Shown piece by piece: positions 51,524 through 59,793 of a stretch of DNA of 64,000 bases. Numbering within the stretch: position 1 is the first letter of the stretch; the number at the start of each line of letters is the position of its first letter. The notes below the pieces were generated by a model. It was not told the DNA's origin. It did no database searches and was given only the letters and a program-made list of their open reading frames with translations. Source of the stretch: Xylocopa sonorina (taxonomy: Eukaryota; Arthropoda; Insecta; Hymenoptera; Apidae). The position numbers and the translations under genes are program-made. The stretch covers positions 248,001 through 312,000 of the forward strand of contig NW_027490127.1 in the NCBI RefSeq assembly GCF_050948175.1, given 5' to 3'.

Positions 51524-52506
51524 TTACATGTTAAATGAATGATTAGTTCTGCAAGACAAGAAGCCTGAATTAGTGAGATATCTAGGAACATAAGTAATTT
51601 GTAAGTAACACATCTTTTCTCTTTGAAATATTTGCCTTTGCATAGAATAGAACGTATAGATATAATTGCTTGTTTTGTACCCATTTCGGTCCAATTCTAT
51701 TATAGCCTTTGAGCAGGAGTAATATTGATTATACTTGATTTTTGCAATAGTTCTTTGATTAACAGATTTTATTAACCTAGAATCATCATTTGACGGATGT
51801 ATCAATCCACTTTGTAGCTCCATCAGTTTCTTTTTCTGCTCGCTACTTTCCATTTTCAGTTCCGTATACTTATCCTTTATCACCATCATATATGTTGCGT
51901 AAAATTACAATAACTTTTTGTCCTCAAATTTTGCGGATATTTCAATTAAATTTCATTTGATTAAATAAACGGAAATTAAAAAACAGTGGCACGTACCATT
52001 TCTTGGAAACGTTGTATCGTAATTTGCATCTGACTGTTTTGAAGGGCACGCACTTTACTTAACGTTTGCAATGATTCGGTTAGCGAAGTAAAGAAATATT
52101 CTACTTTCGAAATTGTTGGCTCTTGTAATTCTAAGGCAAAGATATTCATCTGTCGACATCGTGAACATTGTTTTTTGGCAAAATTCCAGAAAAACAAATA
52201 TACTATAAGTAAAATAATAAACATCATAATATTAAATTTAACTCTGTTCATCGTTGCCTTGTTGGACACATCCATAACAATATACAGTAATAATTAGCAC
52301 CTCAGATACCCACGAAACTATAAGTTTCATAGAAGTTTTTGCTAATATAAAATTGCATAGTACAAAGGGCCCATCCGTTGATGAAAATAGTTTTTTTGTA
52401 AGTGGAGTTATGTTGGACATATGAAGGTTACCTTCATTTTTTAAAATGAATTGGTATGTCCATTCTTCCGTAATACAATAGAGCATTTTAAAGCAAGTTT
52501 AACGAT
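51524..52506 (-). CDS. Candidate spliced host gene: membrane-anchored coiled-coil protein, unrecognised
   Basis: Three minus-strand segments join in phase 0: ATG at 52486 to 52310, then 52257-51997, then 51874 to a stop at 51524, giving 262 codons. Intron 52309-52258 (52 bp) starts GTATCT and ends AAG. Intron 51996-51875 (122 bp) starts GTACGT and ends AAG. A 5' untranslated part begins after a good acceptor (TTCATGTTACAG) at 52507. The middle segment has one hydrophobic helix (about 20 residues, FNIMMFIILLIVYLFFW) followed by heptad-like Leu/Ile/Met spacing that continues into the Lys/Glu-rich start of the third segment. I do not recognise the family. The 52-bp intron is very short and the last segment may extend past a further intron, so the exact ends are uncertain. 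A pseudogene is the alternative. Confidence 0.4.
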
Positions 52507-52622
52507 CTGTAACATGAAGGCATTGAAGGTTACAAAAAGTAAAGAAAGGCGATAATACTCACGGTTTTAATAGTAAATGAAACATACGTATTGTAAACAG
52601 TGGTGGAAGGCGTAATACTTAC
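52507..52622 (-). other. Candidate 5' UTR intron of the minus-strand gene
   Basis: The minus strand reads G|GTAAGTATTACG at 52622 and ends in a pyrimidine-containing ...TTACAG at 52507, giving 116 bp. A second donor-like GTGAGT lies inside it at about 52560. An in-frame TAA lies between the acceptor and the candidate ATG, so any upstream exon (52623 to about 52830) would be untranslated. Confidence 0.4.
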
Positions 52623-52830
52623 CGTTTACTTCACTGTGAATAAACACTTTTTGAAGGGCATTTCAATAGTTTGCAGCATAAGTTAAACATGATAAGATTA
52701 GTATTGAAAAATCGGTTCGAATACGTTTGGTTAGGCTGTTCTTTGTGTCGTTCATTTTATAAGTACTGAGCTGCGGATTCCTGAGGACAGCTCACAAAAT
52801 TGTTGAACTATGGAAGATTATCATTGTCAA

Positions 52831-53515
52831 TTTGAATCAAAAGGTAATTAAATTCCATTAGATTGTAAACAGATATCAATGTTTCATTTTAGATAGTAAG
52901 ATTAAATACTCTTTACAAAACTACAAGAATGGATACATACCTTTCTGTTATTATTATTTCATAAAGAATTATAATTGCAATTATATAGTTCATTACGATA
53001 AAAAATATTTCTCAGAAAATTCTAAATATTAAATTAAAGAATCAGGTAAAACATTTTTAATAATTACGAATATGAAAAATACTTGAACATTCCAATAGAA
53101 AGATGTCTAAACAGGAGTTAGAAAAGTCAAACATTCAATTTCAATTCCAGAATTCATCTATAAGAGGTAAAATGTTTTGAAAGCTTTAATTACAGTCTTT
53201 AATGCAAGCAGTTGGGCAGTATTTCAATTTTTAAGAAAATTGATGAAAGTCAACCATTTTGAAGTGGTCAGAATCTTTGTCGTTTGAGCAATAAGTGTAT
53301 AACAAATAACTGCATAAATTCTACGCTTAAAAACTTATGGATTAAATCCTATGCAGACTCGTTTATGAGCGAGTTACTAAATAATAATCCACACTAAGTA
53401 ATCATTTTAAAACTTAAACGATTACATCTCGCGAACTTTCAAATATATCAGAAGCGTGAAAAGTATGTGGTTTCTCAAAAACTCTTCTAAAAGAACGGAC
53501 GAAGCCAATAGAAAT
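52831..53515. other. AT-rich sequence, no gene supported
   Basis: AT-rich, with no open frame or repeat that I recognise. It may include upstream sequence of the minus-strand candidate gene. Confidence 0.5.
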
Positions 53516-53740
53516 CTTTGTTGAAGTAAGCAGTTACTTTGTTGAAGTAAGTTCTAAAGTTCTAAGCAACGCGATGGCCCTTATCTGCCTATGTTTCATA
53601 GCAAGTAAGTTCTGAATTTCTATGAAATCCGATGGAATTCCTCACTACTAACGTTTCAAAGTAAGTTCTCAAATTCTCAGTTCTACGTTTAAAACTATGT
53701 GTGTTCTATATATCTATGTAAAGTGATGGTTCCTATTAGT
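53516..53740 (-). repeat. Possible very decayed satellite remnants
   Basis: Weak periodic pieces such as CGATGG and ACGTTTCAAAGTAAGTTCT resemble the decayed minus-strand monomers at 48.5-49.1 kb. Similarity is low and the boundaries are arbitrary. Confidence 0.3.
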
Positions 53741-54477
53741 TGTGACGGAAACCTATATATAGTAAGTCAGGGAAGCTCGAAGGGGTTAATTATCTAAATG
53801 CTTTAAGGTGTAAAACGTACTTTAATCGAAAGTGATCTATCGTTCCAAGGTATCCGCTCACGTACAACTTTTCTTGGGCGCCAGCTGCTCAGAAAGTAGC
53901 AAAGGGATAGACTACACGACACCGGGAACCCTGGGGCGGAACAACCCTTGAAACTTCGAAATGCTCCTCCTCTCGACTACGCCTAGCCAAGTACACACAC
54001 TCAGGTCGCGAGATACTGAAGTCACGGCATGTTTATTTACGGTCTCGACGTGGGTTTAACTAAGAAGGGCTACGGGAAACTACGCAACACGCCGCGAATT
54101 ACCGGGTATCATAACTCGCTTCACGATATAAGATACAATATATAATATGCGACACAAGAAATGGAACGCTTTAGCGAATAAGCTCTCACGTTCTCTTCTT
54201 CAGGTTCCTTGAATTCGCTGGTGGTCCTCGGGTCTCCTGCATCCTCCTCGGGGCTCCTTGGTGGAGTGGGCTGTAGGCTTCGGTATTGTTCGGGTCCATC
54301 GATCAGTGGATTTCGGCGATTTCCTCTTCTCGTCCCCTTGGGTGTCCCTGAGGGGATCCTCCTGATCATTTAAATTGCGTAGCGCCTCGCGCGCAGCGCT
54401 CCCATGGCCCACCTGCAGAGCCGCTGGACTTTTGACTTCTCTTTAGGGGGTTAAGGATGGTTGAGGACCTTCTCACA
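53741..54477 (-). mobile_element. Fragment of another LTR retrotransposon: LTR plus leader
   Basis: The minus strand begins TGTGAGAAGG at 54477 and reads to ...CTGAGCA at 53886, a 592-bp LTR candidate with TATA-like ATATTATATATTG near 54140 and AATAAA near 54035. Two bases later TGGCGCCCAAG (53883-53873) resembles a tRNA-Lys primer-binding site. About 130 bp of possible leader follow before the homology ends at 53741. The open frames in the first 350 bp have no recognised domain. The sequence is unrelated to the other LTR family here, and no second LTR is present, so boundaries are provisional. Confidence 0.5.
53873..53883 (-). promoter_or_regulatory. Candidate primer-binding site (tRNA-Lys type)
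   Basis: TGGCGCCCAAG on the minus strand lies two bases after the CA end of the LTR candidate. Its first 10 bases match the 3' end of tRNA-Lys as used by many retroelements; later bases do not. Confidence 0.4.
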
Positions 54478-55000
54478 TCCCAAAGCATTATAAAGCACGA
54501 AAGCAGATAAGCATAATGCAATGCATAGAGCTTTACAACCTTCTAACTTACTTTGAACTGTTTATATGAAATGCGATATTGCGGTGCATGAAGCATGACA
54601 AATTAATTGCTTCGGCACCTGCACATCTAGAAACGCTATCCCCGGGCAAGAAAGTGTGGGGTTCACACTCAATTCATGTGCAGAAGCAGATAAACATAAC
54701 GCGATGCTATGAACATTACATCTTATCATGAAATATAGAAGTAAGATACGCAGCCGCGTTTTACGAAGCATTAGAACTCTACTGCTTCTAAACCTTCAGA
54801 TATAGAAACGATATTCCGTAGCAAGGAAGAGATGCATTTACATTTATTTGAAGTGTAGAGGAGATATACATAACGCGTTGCATTCAAATTACATCTTATC
54901 ATGTGACATAGAACCGATATGCGATATCGCGTTCTATATAGAGTTCGAAATCAATTGCTTCGATGCGTAGACATCTAGAAACGCTATTTCCTAGCCAGGA
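54478..55000 (+). repeat. Decayed 174-bp satellite, peripheral subfamily
   Basis: The start is only weakly satellite-like up to about 54545. After that, monomers carry the peripheral-subfamily signatures (CATCTAGAAACG, ATAACGCGTTGCATT) seen at 1.8-4.6 kb. It marks an array edge. Confidence 0.75.
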
Positions 55001-58000
55001 AGTGTGGCATTTGCATTCTTTTGAAGTATCGACGAGGTATACACAACACTTCGCAATAAATATTTTATCTTATCATGAAACATAGAAATGAGATGCGATA
55101 TCGCGTTCTAAGAAGCGTCAGAACTCAATTGCTTCCATATGTAGACATCTGGAAACGCTATTTCCCAGCTATGGAAGTGTCGCATTTACATTCATTTGAA
55201 GTGTATACGAGGTATACATAACACATCGCAATGAATATTATATGTCATCATGAAACATAGAAATAAGATGCGATGTCACGTTTTAAGAAGCATTTGCAGT
55301 TTATTGCTTCGATACGTAGACATCTGGAAACGCTATTTCCTAGCAAGGAAGTGTGACATTTACATTCTTTTGAAGTGTACTCGAGGTATACATAACACTT
55401 CGCAATGAATATTATATCTTATCATGAAGCTTAGAATTGAGATGCTATATCGCGTTCTAAACAGCATTTCAACTCCATTGCTTGGATACGTAGACATCTG
55501 GAAACGCATTTCCTAGCAAAAAAGTGTGGCATTTTCATTCTTTTGAAGTGTAAACGAGGTATGCTTAACACTTCGCAATGAATATTATATTTTATCATGA
55601 AACATAGAAATGAGATGCGACATCTAGTTTTAAGAAGCATTAGAACTCTATTGCTACGATACGTAGACACCTGCAAACGCTATTTCCTAGCAAGGAAGAG
55701 TCGCATTTACATTCGTTTGAAGTGTATCCTAGGAATACATGACACTTCGCAATGAATATTATATCTTATCATGAAACATAGAAGTGAGATGCGATATCCC
55801 GTTTTAAGGAGCATTAGAACACTATTGCATCGATGCGTAGAAATCTGCCAACGCTATTTCCTAGCAAGGACGTGTGGCATTTACACTCTTTGAAGTGTAG
55901 TCGAGGTATACATAACACTTCGCAATGAATATTATATCTTATCATGAAGCTTAGAATTGAGATGCTATATCGCGTTCTAAACAGCATTTCAAGTCCATTG
56001 CTTGGATACGTAGACATCTGGAAACGCATTTCCTAGCAAAAAAGTGTGGCATTTTCATTCATTTGAAGTGTATGCGAGGTATACATAACACTTCGCAATG
56101 AATGTTATATTTTATCATGATACATAGAAATGAGATGCGACATCTAGTTTTAAGAAGCATTAGAACTCTATTGCTACGATACGTAGGCACCTGCAAACGC
56201 TATTTCCTAGCAAGGAAGAGTCGCATTTACATTCGTTTGAAGCGTATGCTAGGTATACATGACACTTCGCAATGAATATTATATCTTATCATGAAACATA
56301 GAAGTGAGATGCGATATCCCGTTTTAAGGAGCATTAGATCACTATTGCGTCGATGCGTAGAAATCTGCCAACGCTATTTCCTAGCAAGGAAGTGTCGCAT
56401 TTACATTCTTTTGAAGTGAATACGAGGAATACATGACACTTGGCAATGAATATTATAACTTATCATGAAATATAGAAATGAGATGCGATATCTTGTTTTA
56501 AGAAGCATTAGAATTCTACTGCTACGATACGTTGAAATCTGCCAACGGTATTTCCTAGCAAGGATGTGTCGCATTTACAATCTTTTGAAGTGAATACGAG
56601 GTATACATAACACTGCACAATGAATATTATATTTTACCATGAATCATAGAAATGAGATGCGATATCTCGTTTTAAGAAGCATTAGAACTCTATTGCTTCG
56701 ATACGTAGACATCTGCTAACGCTATTTCCTATCAAGGAAGTGTCGCATTTACATTCATTTGAAGTGTATGCGGGGTATACATGACACTTCGCAATGAATA
56801 TTACGTCTTATCATGAAACATAGAAGTACGATGCGATGTCGCGTTTTAAGAAGCATTAGAAATCTATTGCTACGATACGTAGACATCTGCAAACGCCATT
56901 TCCTAGCATGGATGTGTCTCATTTGCATACTTTTGAAGTGAATACGAGGTATACATATCCCTTCACAATGAATATTATATCTTATCATCAAACATAGAAC
57001 TGCGATGCGATATCGCGTTTTAAGAAGCATTAGAAATCTATTACAACGATACGTAGATATTTGGAAACGCTATTTCCTAGCAACGAGGTGTGGCATTTAC
57101 ATTCTTTTGAAGGGTATACGAGGTATACGTAACACTTCGCAATAAATATTAAATCATATCATGAAACATAGAACTGAGATGCGATATCGCGTTTTAAGAA
57201 GCATTGCATCTCTAATGTATCGATACGTAGACATCTGGAAACGTTATTTCCTACCGGGGGTGTGTGGCATTTACATTCTTTAGATGTGTAGAAATGTGTA
57301 CATAACGCTTCGCAATGAATATTATATCTTATCATGAAACATAGAGATGAGATGCGATATCGCGTTTTAAGAAGCATTAGAACTCCATTGCTTCGAAACG
57401 TAGACATCTGGAAACGCTATTTCCTAGAAAGGAAGTGTCGCATTTACATTCATTTGAAGTGTGGACGAGGAATACATAACACTTCGCAATGAATAACATA
57501 TCTTATCATGAAACATAGAAATGAGATGCGATATCGCGTTCTAAGAAGCATTAGATCTCTATTGCTACGATACGTAGACATCTACAAATGCTATTTCCTA
57601 GCAAGGAAGTGTCACATTTACGTTCAATTGAAGTGTATGCAAGGTATACATGACACTTCGCAATGAATATTATATCTTATCATGGAACATAGAAATGAGG
57701 AGCGATATCGCGTTTTAAGAAGCATTAGAACTCTATTGCTACGATATGTAGACATCTGCAAACGCTATTTCCTAGCAAGGAAGTGTCGCATTTACATTCT
57801 TTTGAAGTGAATACGAGGTGTGCATGTCACTTCGCAATGAATATGATATCTTATCATGAAACATAGAAATGAGGTGCGAAAGCGCGTTTTAAGAAGCATT
57901 AGAACTCTATTGCTACGATACCTAGACATCTGCAAACGATATTTCCTAGCAAGGAAGGGTCGCAGTTACATTCTTTTGTAGTGAATACGAGGTATACATA

Positions 58001-58141
58001 ACAGTGCCCAATGAATATTATATCTTATCATGAAACATAGAAGTGAGATGCGATATCGCGTTTTAAGATGCATTAGAACTCTATTGCTTCAAAACGTAGA
58101 CATCTGCAAACGTTACTTCCTAGCAAAGAAGTGTCGCATTT
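55001..58141 (+). repeat. 174-bp satellite, core subfamily (plus orientation)
   Basis: Core monomers up to the LTR. A monomer pair with GAAGCTTAGAATTGAGATGC and CTAAACAGCATTTCA occurs at 55427 and 55947, 520 bp (three monomers) apart, showing local three-monomer duplication. The array stops at GTGTCGCATT|T just before TGTGACGTC. Confidence 0.92.
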
Positions 58142-58412
58142 TGTGACGTCAGGCGTACCGTCTGCCACCCTCAGACGCCGCCCGCCACCCTCGACGGCCA
58201 CAGATCAGCATCCGCATCTCCTCCAGCATCCGGATCCCCTACACGCTGGCAACCTGCATACTTGCCGCCACGGAACGGGGAGGCGACGCCACACGTACGC
58301 GAGGGAGGATTCCACCCCACGCTACGAGGATGAGGAGAGCTACGACGCCTACGAACTGGATTCTCCTGCAATCACGTATCCGTGCACGCTATTCTCGTAC
58401 CGACGATATTAG
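58142..58412 (+). CDS. LTR-internal ORF A
   Basis: Open from the first LTR codons (GTG ACG TCA GGC) to TAG at 58410-58412, about 89 codons. Pro/Arg/His-rich in its first half, then an acidic YEDEE stretch and a Tyr-rich end. The frame is also open into the upstream satellite, which is accidental here. A homologous frame of similar length occurs in the diverged LTR at 15443-15690, with third-position differences. The likely explanation is the tail of the element's last gene entering the 3' LTR. No known domain. Confidence 0.4.
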
Positions 58413-59067
58413 GATAAGCACACTACACACTCATGTACACACACACATAGAAATAAGCAAAGATCTGTAAATATGTATTTATAAATGCGACATAGATTAA
58501 GACGCGTTCACGCTCGAGCGCGCGGCCAACGCGCGTGGCTCACCGCGTAACGCGGGCGACCCCACCACGAGCGGTCTCCCCGCTCTCCGCCCACGCGCCG
58601 TCCCCACTCTGGGGACCAGCCACTCGCGCGCCGCGCGACCCTAGGAGGTCGCGGACGCGCCGATCCGACATCAGTATCATTCTTCGATCCGAACAGAGCA
58701 ATTGGCTATCAGGCATACGAGCTCGCAGCTCAATGCAACGAACTCATTCACATCTCCCATAGTGGAGTCTTTATTTTATTCAACTTCCATTTCTCTTATT
58801 GTACATTACGTAGTAACTTAGATTTAGTGTATTAGGGTATTCAAGTAAGAATATATCTTAGTTTATAACAAGTCAAAGTGTTTATTCTGTTTCAATTACA
58901 AATTCCTTTTACATTCCATTCCACGGGTACGCTCGCGATTAGTTACTATTTCTATTAAATCATCCTCAGCGGTTTTAAGGCTGGACGGTTAGAGCGAACC
59001 AACGCTTAGCCGCTCTTACTTTATTTCTGTTGTGTCAAGGTATCTTGCGCCTAGGAGTATCCGGTAA

Positions 59068-59451
59068 GCTAGAGCGAACCAGCGCTTAGCCGTGCCGTGC
59101 TTTACCGAAGTGCAAGTACTTTCGATGAGCTTCGATTCTCGGGTAAAGCGTACACGACGCGCGGGGAGGAAGGAATTCATCCGTCGGCTTGCGCGTGAAT
59201 ACGTGGGTGGTGCACCCAAATATCCGGACCGTCGCAGAGCTCTTCCGTATCCTGCCAAGGAAGTCTTCGCCGCCGTACGTCCCGTACGAGCCTCGGAGCG
59301 CCAGATTCCAGCTTCAATACCCGTTAGCCGGGATCTACCTACCTGGCGCCTGATTCCAGTCTCCATTCCGCCGTTCCAGCCGTACGCCGCCGCTATCCGG
59401 GTCATCGATCCTCGGCGCCTACGCTACCTGGAACGAGAAAGAAGTCAATGA
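59068..59451 (+). CDS. LTR-internal ORF B (Arg-rich protein)
   Basis: Open from just after a TAA (59065-59067) to TGA (59449-59451). The first in-frame ATG is at 59125 and would give 108 residues. It has a very basic segment (RVKRTRRAGRKEFIRRL) followed by a Pro/Tyr/Arg-rich body with PAKEVFAAVRP and WRLIPV. The diverged LTR at 14.3-14.7 kb aligns codon for codon with many silent changes, the signature of past protein-level selection. In that copy the TGA is absent and the frame runs into the donor-like site; here 17 bp separate TGA from the donor. It may be a leader-encoded protein or the first coding exon of a spliced product. No family recognised. Confidence 0.55.
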   Translation, partial: ARANQRLAVPCFTEVQVLSMSFDSRVKRTRRAGRKEFIRRLAREYVGGAPKYPDRRRALPYPAKEVFAAVRPVRASERQIPASIPVSRDLPTWRLIPVSIPPFQPYAAAIRVIDPRRLRYLERERSQ

Positions 59452-59464
59452 ATCAAGAGCATCG

Positions 59465-59474
59465 AAAGGTAAGT
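59465..59474 (+). promoter_or_regulatory. Candidate splice donor in the LTR
   Basis: AAAG|GTAAGT with GT at 59469-59470, a near-consensus donor. The aligned position is kept in all three LTR copies although neighbouring sequence differs. It could produce a spliced subgenomic RNA. Confidence 0.5.
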
Positions 59475-59619
59475 TGCACGTCTTTGTACCTGGTAAATCG
59501 AGTCTTGTCCGCCGACGGACCCAGCTCCGCGCAGTTCGCGTCGATATCGGGAACGGCTACGATAAGTGTCCACGTGACGAGCGCTTTCGCGACTTCAGGA
59601 CGTGACACGAACATATTTT

Positions 59620-59637
59620 TGGTGACAACGGTGGGAT
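59620..59637 (+). promoter_or_regulatory. Primer-binding site of the Gypsy element
   Basis: TGGTGACAACGGTGGGAT begins 12 bases after the LTR end. It starts with TGG, complementary to the CCA of a tRNA. From recalled tRNA sequences it fits a tRNA-Leu 3' end with about two mismatches; tRNA-Ser cannot be excluded. Confidence 0.6.
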
Positions 59638-59688
59638 TTGCCACGCGTTTCCTCCGGAAATTCTGCCGTTAGGGACCGCGAATTAGCC

Positions 59689-59793
59689 ATGGCGTCTAGG
59701 ACTCCACCAACAAAGACGCGACAACAAGCGCAAAAGGCCGCCGCGATGCAGGAAGCCGACAGATGTGTGACAGCGCGACAGACGTGTAAATAA
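59689..59793 (+). pseudogene. gag start remnant
   Basis: ATG at 59689 opens a 34-codon frame ending in TAA at 59791-59793. Its position, about 50 bases after the primer-binding site, is where gag should start. The composition is Thr/Gln/Ala/Arg-rich, and the frame is lost just where protease-like sequence starts in another frame. A gag of normal size (over 1 kb) is absent, so an internal deletion joined the gag start to the second half of protease. Confidence 0.6.

Larger units (their letters stand above)
58142..59607 (+). mobile_element. 5' LTR of the Gypsy element (1466 bp)
   Basis: Starts TGTGACGTCAGG and ends CAGGACGTGACA, so the ends are TG...CA with a longer imperfect inverted match (TGTGACGTC / GACGTGACA). 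It is long for an insect Gypsy LTR. TATTTATAAAT near 58474 is a possible TATA box. It contains two conserved open frames (ORF A and ORF B) and a donor-like site. Two other copies in the window lie in reverse orientation. Confidence 0.88.

Noticed and set aside
54121..54412. Two overlapping minus-strand frames rich in Pro/Arg/Glu
   Set aside because: They lie in the U3 part of a probable LTR fragment, and there is no second copy here to test for coding constraint.
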